The notes beneath the pieces are model-generated. The model made no database searches, was not told the DNA's origin, and worked only from the letters and a program-made list of their open reading frames with translations. The position numbers were made by a program, and so were the translations under genes. Positions 45,836 to 56,013 of a stretch of 64,000 nucleotides of DNA are shown in pieces (positions within the stretch are counted from its first letter, which is position 1; the number at the start of each line of letters is the position of its first letter). Origin of the DNA: Apostichopus japonicus (lineage: Eukaryota; Echinodermata; Holothuroidea; Aspidochirotida; Stichopodidae). The DNA is taken from NCBI RefSeq assembly GCF_037975245.1, contig NC_092572.1, positions 20,813,489 through 20,877,488 on the forward strand, written 5' to 3'.

Positions 45836-47704
45836 ATGGAGACGAAAACGCAAGGGCGTTGCACGCTTTGTATAAAAACGTCAGGTATCCTGACAAAACA
45901 ATTGGCATGTGATCACGTGTTCTGCGTTGGGTGTTCTGTGAAGATTCGTCAGTCTAAGATATCATGCCCAAAATGTCGAGAAACGTTGCCCACACCGATC
46001 GCTAAAGAAGAGGAAGAGTCGGTCTACGCAGAAGTTGATGAGATCAACAGCGGTCCACGTCGTTCTGTCAGTAGTCTCTCTGCGGACACCGGTGAAGATG
46101 AACAAGATGTATTTTATGCAAATGAACAAAGAACTCTGAAAGATACCAACAAGGATGGAAAATCATCGACAAATCTGTTGTTCGTACGATGGTGTTCCCC
46201 TCACAACCGTAAGACAGAATTTTTCTGTTATTCTTGTGAAACAGCGGCCTGCTCCAAGTGTCTGCTCACATCCCATAAATTGAAATCCCACAACATTGCA
46301 TCGTTGGAGGATTTCAAGGCAGAGGAGATTAAGAGACATCTCGAAAGAGTTGATGCGATCCAAGAAGACTTAAAAGAAATGGTACGTCGAGTAGATGATG
46401 CAACGAAGTCGTGTAAGAAAGATCAAGAAAGGTTGGAGAAAGTTGTGACGTCCAAACAGGATGAGTCTTTAGAGAAAATTGCTTCGGTCGTTCAGCATCT
46501 TTTGGAAGATTTGAAATATCAAGGTCAGAGCACGTCACAAGTAATTACGCATTTCGTTTCCCGAAGAACGAAATTACTTGAAACGATCGAAAATACCAGA
46601 CAACGTTGCCACAAAGCATTAGACCCTCAGTCCAGTGACTCAAATGAGACGTTGATTCAGGTGGAAGAAATATTGGAAAAAATCCGTCAAATCGAGGTAG
46701 AGTGCGACCTGTTAAAAAAGATGGAGGTTCCGAACGATCTCAATCTGAAATTTGAAGATATTCCTACCGATGTTACATTTGGAAGGTTTACGAGTGCCCA
46801 CTCAGAAGATAATGAAGGTCGTTATGACTATCCTCAAGTGAGAGTATCACAAGGCTGGAGTTTGGAAGAAGAGATGGCAGTCAGCAATAATGACGTCGAT
46901 TTCGTCAACATCGTTTGTATTGATGACAACTGGATTGCCCACGTGAGCAACCACTATGGTTCCAACAGTATCATCGTGAAACATTACAGTTTAAGCTCGA
47001 AACAAGAATGCAGGTCTCAATTGCTTCTGGAGATAGGAGACAACAGTTGGACAACAGCTAAGACGGCTGGGCACGATCGTAGTATACTACTTGCCTGTGG
47101 GGAAACCGTCCACCGAATCAGTTTTCGTCGCAAAAACACGGAGTACAAAAAGGCAATTGCTTCCTCCATCCCCATTGAGGCGATAACGTGGGACGAGTTT
47201 GGCGTAGACTGTTACATCCTATCGACGAATCGACGAGATGTGTATTGGTTGTCAATGGACGGTGAGCTCAACTATCTCTGTGCTCTGCAGACAGACGTCC
47301 AATCGGTGGCTAGCCTTGGAGTTAATGATGACCTTATCATTTCACTTTTGGACAGGACGGCACAAGCTGTTCACCGACGAGACTGTCTGAAGATTGACAA
47401 AAGTCACAAGCTTGAGTTGGTCCCACCTATGCCAGAAAACGTTCAGTCTGAGGAGGGACCTTTGAAGCCTTACATCATGGCTTCATGTTCACATCCGGAG
47501 AGTCACTTTGTACTCTTTACTGGAGGAAATGTTCTAGCTGTTGGACAGTATGACAGTATGTTTCGTTTCATTGACTGGGTCATGAACACAGAGATGTCAG
47601 CTTATCATAGGATACTTGACATATCTGTTAAAGCTGGAAAAGTATACTTGCTACTCGACGAGAAAATCTCAGTTTACAAAATTCATGCAGAAAAAGGACT
47701 GTAG
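45836..47704 (+). CDS. TRIM-like RING/B-box/coiled-coil protein (probable E3 ubiquitin ligase)
   Basis: 622 residues in one exon. RING finger C3HC4 is complete: Cys9, Cys12, Cys25, His27, Cys30, Cys33, Cys44, Cys47. A type-2 B-box follows: Cys120, His123, Cys131, Cys134, Cys139, Cys142, His147, His152. Residues about 160-295 are charged and heptad-like, a coiled coil. The C-terminal ~300 residues (from about 330) have regularly spaced strands such as NWIAHVSN and VDCYILSTNRRDVYWLS, suggesting a beta-propeller-like fold as in TRIM2/3/56 relatives, but no clear NHL or SPRY motif. Known TRIM proteins transfer ubiquitin through the RING and often act in innate immunity; that role is inferred. The ATG follows an acceptor-like CAG by about 15 bases, so the 5' UTR is probably spliced. 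No truncation or frameshift. Confidence 0.88.
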   Translation: METKTQGRCTLCIKTSGILTKQLACDHVFCVGCSVKIRQSKISCPKCRETLPTPIAKEEEESVYAEVDEINSGPRRSVSSLSADTGEDEQDVFYANEQRTLKDTNKDGKSSTNLLFVRWCSPHNRKTEFFCYSCETAACSKCLLTSHKLKSHNIASLEDFKAEEIKRHLERVDAIQEDLKEMVRRVDDATKSCKKDQERLEKVVTSKQDESLEKIASVVQHLLEDLKYQGQSTSQVITHFVSRRTKLLETIENTRQRCHKALDPQSSDSNETLIQVEEILEKIRQIEVECDLLKKMEVPNDLNLKFEDIPTDVTFGRFTSAHSEDNEGRYDYPQVRVSQGWSLEEEMAVSNNDVDFVNIVCIDDNWIAHVSNHYGSNSIIVKHYSLSSKQECRSQLLLEIGDNSWTTAKTAGHDRSILLACGETVHRISFRRKNTEYKKAIASSIPIEAITWDEFGVDCYILSTNRRDVYWLSMDGELNYLCALQTDVQSVASLGVNDDLIISLLDRTAQAVHRRDCLKIDKSHKLELVPPMPENVQSEEGPLKPYIMASCSHPESHFVLFTGGNVLAVGQYDSMFRFIDWVMNTEMSAYHRILDISVKAGKVYLLLDEKISVYKIHAEKGL

Positions 47705-48955
47705 ATTGTAGATGTGGGGTCAAATATGGGCAGTTTCGTCCTATATGTTTTCTGTATAAACTACCATATACACAATGTGAAATAATCTGTTATGAGAAAG
47801 GGTATTATGCTCCTTAGATATATAACAATTACCTTGGAATCTACTTTAAAACGTGAAAAAAAAATCATTTAGTAAAGCAAAAAAATGCATTTGCTTTACC
47901 GAGAGTATATCCATCGTAAGTAAACGTTGTGATACTTTGACTCCTGAAACGATGGTTTGACCATGGAGGTAAAATCTGTTTTTACCTCCATGGTTGACTG
48001 ATAATATATTCATCAGCTAAAAATTGTGGTTACGAAATTCTAACTCAACTTGTACATAAGGAATGAGCTGCCATTGTGTACTTTTGTATGCAACAACATG
48101 AGAACAATCAATACAATATTTACCCTAGTTACTTGGTCTATGCTTGTCATGTAATCTATCTATCATGAAAAGCTATTGGACAATAATTTGGTCACTCGCT
48201 TTTCGTATGCTATGTATATCTTACTGTAAATGATAATTTAATGGGCCTTGTTCAAGGTTTTGCTCAAATTTGCTGTTGATGTACATTCTCACGAGGGCTA
48301 TGATTAGATGTTATATAATAACTACAGCACTGTTTGCACTTCTAAACAAGGTCGAGTTAGTTTTGAGGATATTCTAAAAGTTTCAAGTTATTGATGACGC
48401 GCTCTTCCAAACTTGCTAAGTTCAATTTGAGGATGGTTTATTATGACTCCAGTGCTGAGAATCTCGAAGCGCACAGTTGATTAAATTTGTATGTTTGTGC
48501 CTCAAATTGTGGATCTGGAGGAGCGTTTAAGTAAAAAAGACTCGATTAATAGAATTCTAATCAAGTTTGACCGAAAATTTGGGTCATAGTTTGATTAACT
48601 TGAAGTAGGTGTTTCCACCTGTGTGACTCACACATGGGGTCAAAATAATTGTTTCTTTCACTTAAACCCGCTACTTCGGGGGAGTATATGTACCCAGTAA
48701 ACAAAGCACGCAGATCAACTATATGATCAGGAACAATACCTTTAGTAGTCAAACATGACTGTATAAACTAGATGTATTTGATTAGGACTCCTTTACTCAT
48801 AACTTCTTCATGTCATGCTTTTGGAAATGTATATAAGCCAGATTCCGTGAATAAAGACCAATTATAGTTAGCTTTGCTGCTTGCTTTCTACTATGAATTT
48901 CCAATATACATGCTACGTTCTTGAACTTACGCCTCAATCGCAGGGACTCGATAGA
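47705..48955. other. 3' flank of the TRIM-like gene
   Basis: Probably 3' UTR in its first part. AATAAA occurs near 48850; whether it is the gene's poly(A) signal is unknown. Positions 47949-47996 contain an inverted repeat around ACCATGGAGGTAAAA/TTTTACCTCCATGGT, a strong hairpin. Confidence 0.45.
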
Positions 48956-48957
48956 AG

Positions 48958-49400
48958 GGGTCCAGCTGGTTGCAGGGTTCACTCCTCACTGTAGGGTTCG
49001 TCCAGGAGTCCAGCTGGTTGCAGGGTTCCATCCTCACTGCAGGATTCGTCCAGGAGTCCAGCTGGTTGCAGGGTTCCCTCCTCACTGCAGGATTCGTCCA
49101 GGAGTCCAGCTGGTTGAAGGGTTCCCTCCTCACTGCAGGGTTCGTCCAGGAGCAGCTGGTTGCAGGGTTCCCTCCTCACTGTAGGGTTTGTCCAACAGGA
49201 GTCCAACTGGTTGCAGGGTTCCCTCCTCACTGTAGGGTTCGTCCAGGAGTCCAGCTAGTTGCAGGGTTCCCTCCTCACTGTAGGGTTTGTCCAACAGGAG
49301 TCCAACTGGTTGCAGGGTTCCCTCCTCACTGCAGGGTTCGTCCAGGAGTCCAGCTAGTTGCAGGGTTCCCTCTTCACTGTATTGTTCGTCCAGAAGTCCA
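48958..49400. repeat. 48-bp minisatellite (about 9 copies)
   Basis: The unit contains GGAGTCCAGCTGGTTGCAGG then GTTCCCTCCTCACTGCAGGG and TTCGTCCA; two units carry an extra CAACAG. As 48 is a multiple of three, repeated open frames appear on both strands; they are not genes. Confidence 0.9.
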
Positions 49401-49439
49401 GCTGTTGTCCTCCGAAGTACTCGCTATGTATTAATCTAT

Positions 49440-51940
49440 AGCTCACACAATGCTGCCTTACCATGATGCTTTCTAAGTTAAGACACCCAAGGTAGAGCCT
49501 GTGGAACGAAACCCAAACAATTTGACATTCTCAACCTCAGTTCCTTTTCATGAAATAGGAATAGATACTTCCCGTGATCTTAGCCTTAGGAAAGAGAAGC
49601 TTGATCATGGTTTTAATAGAGCCACGTCAATAAAAACATTTCCCACAATGTCTAAAACTCTGCGCCTTTACAGTTCAAATTTTTTTCTCAGATCTTTACA
49701 GGGATGATTTTAAATTTACAAATTATTTAGTGCATTGTCAATTACGGACACATATGAACAACATTGTCCTAATCACATTACTATGCATTGGAAAACATGA
49801 TATTAGCTTCAACTTCCATCAAAATCCATCAACGATTGACCATTTTACATTACAGTATGTTCTAAATTCTAGTTGTATTAATGAATAAACATTAGCTATT
49901 TATGCAAGTTGGTGTTTTAAAGGGGAGTGACTGCCTAATGTTCTGTGATTTTATCCCTTTATTATTACAACCTTCTCTTCGAGGACACTGACTCCAGGTC
50001 TAAGGCGATTTTTGAAATATGTTATTGAAAAGAGGAACATCATATGAGTCATATGAAAAAGGTAGGCTTGTGTAATTAGGGTTAAGTTATTAAGGCCTAA
50101 AATAAGGGATTTTGATGACCGCAACACTCCACGGCACAGTTTGCACATATTTAGTGAGTTTCCCAGGTTTATCAAAACTTCAAATGTGCATATATTGGAC
50201 ACGAAAAGTGCTTTCGAAAAAATTCAACAGATTTTGAATGAGAATATCACACAACAAATGTACTGAAGATGGGTCTAAGTGTCCGTAGTACTTGAAGGTT
50301 AATATAGACAACATAATTAACAAACAGTCAACACGTGCGCATTTACCAAGTACAAACGTACACCACTTATATAATTACTTATTTTCAGCCTTTAATGAGC
50401 TTTTAACCTTCCTTGGAATATTCACGCCTACTTTATATTGAATATTCAAGAAGCATTACATGCAGTCTTTATGGGGGCAATATACGCTATATAAATTCAT
50501 GGATGCAATCAATATAAGTCAATCATATTAAACTGAAATTGACGTTATAAAAAAGGTCTGAAATACCAACAAATTCAAACATGTAACATCGATTGACAGG
50601 TTCTTCGTTTCACAGAGATTTGGAGCATTATTAGTGTGTAACCTTGTCGTAGTCTTTACACACGCTAAAGGCTGGTCGTATTCTCTAAGTTCCGCTACTT
50701 TTGCTTGTCAGTTTAAAATCAAGACGTTGACTTTCATTTGAGTTCTCGAAATTATAATCTTTATGGAGAAAAAGTAACGCATTAAAGTACTATTTATTAT
50801 TAACATCAACTAGGTGAATCTCGTACATTCATCCGTCTGAGTTCACATTCACTCTTCTTTATTTGTTTCTTAATGTACAAAGATGAATTTATTAATATTA
50901 TAGATTCTCTTTTCCTCTTCCCGGTGAAACTTATTTTCTGTCAAAGTGCTAAGTATTAAAGACAATAGAAACAGATTGATCTATTAAATGCTTTATGTAA
51001 TTATCCAATAGCGTTTGCATATGCAAGGCTCGTGAAGAATATTTAAACTAAAGATGATCATTTGATTGCCTGATACCACTATGCCAATTCAACGGCTCCA
51101 TCTGGAGAATGCACGGTGTGAACTGCGTTTGCAAAGATATGTATTTTGCAAACGGTTGTGCAACACAACGACAGAGTAATTATCCTTCGTGATGTCCATT
51201 ACAAGAGCCAAGTTTCAAAACAACAACACATTTTGGCTAATGATGTGACTATTCAAATTAAAGGGTGTGAAGACTCGCGCACAAAGAAACGTCTCGTGCC
51301 GGTAATCTGACCTAGTTTCGAATGAGGTGTAACAGAAGTGTTAGACACCACCATCGATCCCAGAAAATACACACACAGCTTGCTACCGTCGGTTCTTAGA
51401 CACTAGTGCACAGTCAATACATACTGCTACGGTCAATACCCACAACACAGTGTACATAGCAGCGATGGACATCTCAGGTCTAGATAAAAGATAACAAGGT
51501 ATCACGTTTCATTACTGTCTGCATTTTGTAGCGACAAGAAGAAAACTTTACTTGCAAGCAATGGAATGTTAACTTTTTCCGCAGAGCGCGGCACGCGGTT
51601 TGGGGCGAGTCTTCAATGCCTTTAAGCAAAAGGAAGTACGACACACGCAGAATGCGACCAGAGTTGCTATCATTGATAATCATGTGGTGTTATAGTCCAG
51701 TCAATAACGTCCGTAATGACTACTTTATTTCAGACAATCTCTGATGTTGCAATGTTTCTCATTGTTCGTGCCCAAGTGTAATGTCAATTAATATACTACG
51801 CTGATCTTCCAAAACAATAAAACAAAACAATAAATAAACTTGATGGTGTATTATTGTTATAAACAGGTTAAATCTTTCTAAGATATGGCATAAACTAATG
51901 TAGCCTAGTGGAAATGCATAAACAATTATATATTTACATA
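49440..51940. other. Intergenic, nothing recognised
   Basis: AT-rich, no repeats or convincing coding sequence seen. Confidence 0.5.
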
Positions 51941-51949
51941 TATATATAT

Positions 51950-51991
<42 letters not shown>
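51941..51991. repeat. (TA)n microsatellite
   Basis: About 50 bp of TA with one CC interruption. Confidence 0.9.
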
Positions 51992-51997
<6 letters not shown>

Positions 51998-52687
51998 ACA
52001 TAACATTCATTTTAATACATTTATGGAATAGCTATAGAAATGAATGTGGCGCAATAAGGATTTGAAATATAAAACAAGTTATGATTCATTTGTTCAAAAT
52101 TTAATTTACATGTGCAGTATTTCAGGACAAGTATTAGCGTGTTTGCCGTCAAGCACAAATAAAAAATGGAATGAAACAAACGAAATAAAATAAAAATGAA
52201 AAGAATTTAAACGATGGTAAGACTTATAAGCTGATTACACATCTGAGGTTTTCGGGTCAAATAGTAGGATAAAGATAGCAAGCTACACAAGTTATATAGT
52301 CTACGCTAATTACTCGTTGAGTTGAAAGCCTATAACGAGTGAGCAAGTGAGCATAGGCCTATATGGCGTCCACTATATAGGTATAGGCTTGTATAATTGT
52401 TGTTATGCAAATATAGCTGCATGCATTCCGTTCGATCTTTAAAGACTGGCTCCTGTGGCTACTGAATGATATGCTTCGTTGCATCAGATTTGACACCTTT
52501 ATATGCATTTGACCGTTGCCAAGAACTGTTATGATGGTTATTAACCTATGTGGTTGAAATATTTGATTTAGGGTGTTAAATCCCCGTGAAGCTGTGAATG
52601 TCGATTACGGGTAGTTTGTTTGCTGATTAGTTTTTATTCTTTCCAGCAAGAAAGTTGCTACTAACAGAATTACGCCGACTATGTATA

Positions 52688-52696
<9 letters not shown>
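51992..52696. other. Intergenic, nothing recognised
   Basis: AT-rich; no feature seen. Confidence 0.5.
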
Positions 52697-52742
<46 letters not shown>

Positions 52743-52843
52743 GAAAATCGTAATGAGTTGGAAAATCAAGAACAGTGAAAAAAATTTCAGCCTCCACCGG
52801 GATTCGAACCACGGGCCTCCCGCTCTGTACGCGGACACCCTAA

Positions 52844-52921
<78 letters not shown>
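52697..52921. repeat. Paired (TA)n tracts around the SINE
   Basis: TA runs at 52697-52739 and 52847-52921, followed by GTGTGT at 52927-52939. Confidence 0.9.
52740..52846 (-). mobile_element. tRNA-derived SINE fragment between (TA)n tracts
   Basis: On the minus strand: TTGGTTAGGGTGTCCGCG (D-arm/A-box side), an anticodon arm CCGC-GTACAGA-GCGG, and B box GGTTCGAATCC, then a ~55-bp unrelated body. The first bases of the tRNA are replaced by TA repeat and the T stem has mismatches, so it is not a tRNA gene. TA tracts flank it on both sides (52697-52739 and 52847-52921). Confidence 0.65.
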
Positions 52922-52925
<4 letters not shown>

Positions 52926-53389
52926 TGTGTGTGTGTGTTTATTGATAAGGCATATTCCTGGTTTTATTGAAGGCGCAAAGGTTGTATTTACATTGGTATC
53001 CATATATCTTTATATATCTAAATACTGTATACGACTTCTTATTCACACAGTACTGTTTTATTAACGTACTCCTTAAGTCTAAAGTATGAGGCTTGGCGGG
53101 CTTATCAACATATGGCTGCAGTTAAAGGGTTATCAACGTATGCCTGCAATTTCTAGTTATTAAACATATGTAAAATGTATTATACATGACTGTCGCATAA
53201 ACTTAACAATGTTAGTTTTCCGTGTTCAATTGAAGTAATGTAAAGGTTCAATACATATATAAAGGTGCAATGTATTAAGATAGCCGACTTCTAATATTTG
53301 TTGTCTTCTTTGTTCCCGTAATATGAAGGTAACACTGTGGATTTGCATGCCATGGTTACATCGTTGCCCTAAATGCAATGATGCAAAAA

Positions 53390-53762
53390 CAAGGGCGTAG
53401 GAACCGCGGGGCTGGGGGCGCCAGCCCCCCCCCAGTGAAAAATATGGGGGCGGAAGTATCATTCCGCCCCCCCCCCCCCGCTCCGCAAGTCAGAAAACCC
53501 CTTTTTCATTTCCAAATGAGAAAAAAATCTCATTTGGAGCAGCAAATTGCATTTAAGGCCAGGTGAAAATGCAAAATTCTTTACAAAATGGAGTGGGAGT
53601 TGAAGTGTGCTATATTGCACCAAATTGCATCTGAGGCCACCTGGAAATGCAAAAAAATTCTAAAGGGGAGGGGGACAGCCCCTCCAATTAGACCCCTCCC
53701 CCAGGCCGGCCATCAGTCTTCAGCCCCCCCCCCCCACTCAAAAGTACCTGCCTACGCCACTG
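53390..53762. mobile_element. hAT-type MITE
   Basis: 373 bp. Termini CAAGGGCGTAGG and the inverse of CAGTGGCGTAGG, flanked by a perfect 8-bp duplication TGCAAAAA (53382-53389 and 53763-53770). C-rich tracts near both ends; no coding capacity. Confidence 0.8.
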
Positions 53763-53770
53763 TGCAAAAA

Positions 53771-54807
53771 GACGTTGTTTTCAAACAGTTTGCCCGTGCA
53801 AACTAGGAAGCGGTATAATCCAGCAAGCTTTTTACCAATCGTAACATTTATGCATAAAGTCTTCTTAAAACAGGTTAACTGTGTTGATCTGTATCATGTT
53901 CATATACCCAAAGTAGATTCTATAATAATATTCAATTTGCCCTCTCCATGTGAGTTGTTATTATGATGTATAAAACGTTATATTGATGTTAGGGAAGTGT
54001 AAATAGGATCTATAAGTAGCTATGCAGAATCGAATTGATACAATAATTAAACTAAATAACGTTATTGTGGAGAAATGTCTGAAGGTGTCTTCGTTGAAAG
54101 AGGCTGCAACATGATGTTAAATCTGCACACTAGCGTCTAAGTTAACACTCTTAAATAGAGTCATAACTTCCAATACGGCACCGTTGTAAGCTTTTACTAA
54201 GTTTTAGTACATTTAGATTGAGTCTGTTACTTATGAGCCATTAATAGTGATATAGAACGAATGATGCTGTTCTTTGTTCAGACCTATACGATCGCTCACG
54301 ATCAGCCGGTCGGGTTGCTCATATCTTCGGGTTTTTTCGGCTTTTGTTTTGTACTAATTTTTTTCTTCTTCTTTTGAGACTGAGGCGCAGTGGTATTTTG
54401 CAACTGGACATAGCTCTACGAAATCCCCACACTCAGGGACCCCGACAAAGATGAGAGATTGAGGACTAAGAGTTAGATTGATATTCAATGGTGTGGAAAT
54501 TGCCGCACGTGAGAATCATAAATGTGACGTTATTGGGGACAGTGTCCCCGTCCCCGTTGTCGGGGCTTTGATATTGTGTAGTCATATCTGAAATCCTTCG
54601 GTAAGAACCTTATAGTGGTACCCAATTACTATTCGATGCACAGTGGAGTCGTTCAATCGTTATAGGCATTCAATTCGCACGATCTTCTAGCTATATGTAC
54701 CAAATTATTCCATCGACATGTATATGCCATCTGTAGCAAAAAGAATTGAAAGAAACTGCTGAACCGCATTGATTGTCTATATCATTTACATCTTAACCGA
54801 AATAATT
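53771..54807. other. 3' flank of the SLC35G-like gene
   Basis: Positions 54536-54566 hold GGGGACAGTGTCCCCGTCCCCG, a small inverted repeat. Otherwise nothing recognised. Confidence 0.45.
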
Positions 54808-56013
54808 TCAATCAGCGAGGGATGCGGCGTCGTTAACTATTCCTTCCGAGATAGTAGGAACTGTTGCATCGCACTTGTTAGAGTCCTCTGGTAGGACTGC
54901 GATCTCGTCCGGTGATGTCTCTGTCTTCGTTGCCATGCCAACGCATGCCGCTATGATAAGCACAGCCCCGATTGCGCTCATCCAATGAGGTGCGATGGAG
55001 AAGATGGCGAACTGCCAAACAAATGTCATTATTACTTCTGAAGTCGATATAATACTAACGTACATCGCGACTTCCACGACGACTGCCATGTAGATGAGAG
55101 TTTGTGCAAAGAAATCGCAGAATCCCAAACCTAGAACGTAACCCCATGCTTCACCGGCGGGCATCTGCCATTGGTGAAGAATGGTGCACACAATGGCGTT
55201 GCTAACAAGCACGACGATGCTGTTAAATAGTAAAATAATTATAGGATGGAGGCCTAAAAATGACTGCTTCCTTGCCGCAACGACGAGAAGAGCAAAGCTT
55301 ACGGCACTAGCCAAAGCATAAAGTGCACCGAGGAGAGGGTTCTCGCCATCGGCACTATCATCTGTACCGCGGAAGATGAAAGGTGGTCTCGCCACCAGTA
55401 TCACTCCAGCAAAAGACAAAAGCCCGAAAAAGAAATCGATGACACGTAAAGGTTCTTTTAGAATTATCCAACTGAATATACCCGCGAAAATTGGCATAGT
55501 ATAGATAATGGTAATAGAATCACCGACTTCCATGTGCTTCAATGATTCCAATGCTAGCGGCAAGCCAACGGCCAGAAATAATCCACTCATGAGAAGGGAA
55601 AAATATTGCAATTTTGTGTTGGGGATCTGTTGCTTTGTAATTACTGCAACCAAAAACGTCAGCAAAAGTACTATCGCGCCCATGGTGGCTCCAGTTTGGA
55701 AAATGTTCAAGTGAAGGGTTGTTAACTCCATAAATATATTTTCAGCCGAAAAAAAGAATGCTGCTCCTGTGGCAAGAAACAAACCTCTTCTTTTATATAC
55801 GAAACTTCGTCCTCTTTTATATATTGAATCTTTGCTGTTGTTGTTGGCATCGTTAGGTAAGCTAGGTTCAACTTTGTGGATGGTATCTGTGGCACGATCA
55901 CAATCATTCGATTGCTCTTCACAATTAATCGCTTTGTTAGGTACTTCTACTTGGACGTGGTTTTCATCAAAAGAATCTTTTCGGAAAGCTGCATTCTGTT
56001 GACCTAAATCCAT
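54808..56013 (-). CDS. SLC35G-like drug/metabolite transporter (EamA domains)
   Basis: 401 residues in one exon. The first ~75 residues are hydrophilic and cytosolic. Two EamA repeats follow (about 77-209 and 228-361) with about ten membrane segments, for example LLMSGLFLAVGLPLALESL, IYTMPIFAGIFSWIILKEPL and LLSFAGVILVARPPFIF. The last phrase (GVILVARPPF) is characteristic of the SLC35G1/TMEM20 group. IYTMPIFAGIFSWIILKEP matches the EamA consensus for a helix ending in a KEP motif. The hydrophilic tail from about 362 carries acidic residues. The substrate of this family is not settled. The ATG at 56013 follows TTAATATGCATAG, which could be a splice acceptor, so a 5' UTR exon may exist. No truncation seen. 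Confidence 0.88.
   Translation of the reverse strand: MDLGQQNAAFRKDSFDENHVQVEVPNKAINCEEQSNDCDRATDTIHKVEPSLPNDANNNSKDSIYKRGRSFVYKRRGLFLATGAAFFFSAENIFMELTTLHLNIFQTGATMGAIVLLLTFLVAVITKQQIPNTKLQYFSLLMSGLFLAVGLPLALESLKHMEVGDSITIIYTMPIFAGIFSWIILKEPLRVIDFFFGLLSFAGVILVARPPFIFRGTDDSADGENPLLGALYALASAVSFALLVVAARKQSFLGLHPIIILLFNSIVVLVSNAIVCTILHQWQMPAGEAWGYVLGLGFCDFFAQTLIYMAVVVEVAMYVSIISTSEVIMTFVWQFAIFSIAPHWMSAIGAVLIIAACVGMATKTETSPDEIAVLPEDSNKCDATVPTISEGIVNDAASLAD

Noticed and set aside
52790-52846. tRNA gene on the minus strand
   Set aside because: The 5' acceptor strand is missing (TA repeat instead) and the T stem has mismatches; fits a SINE head.
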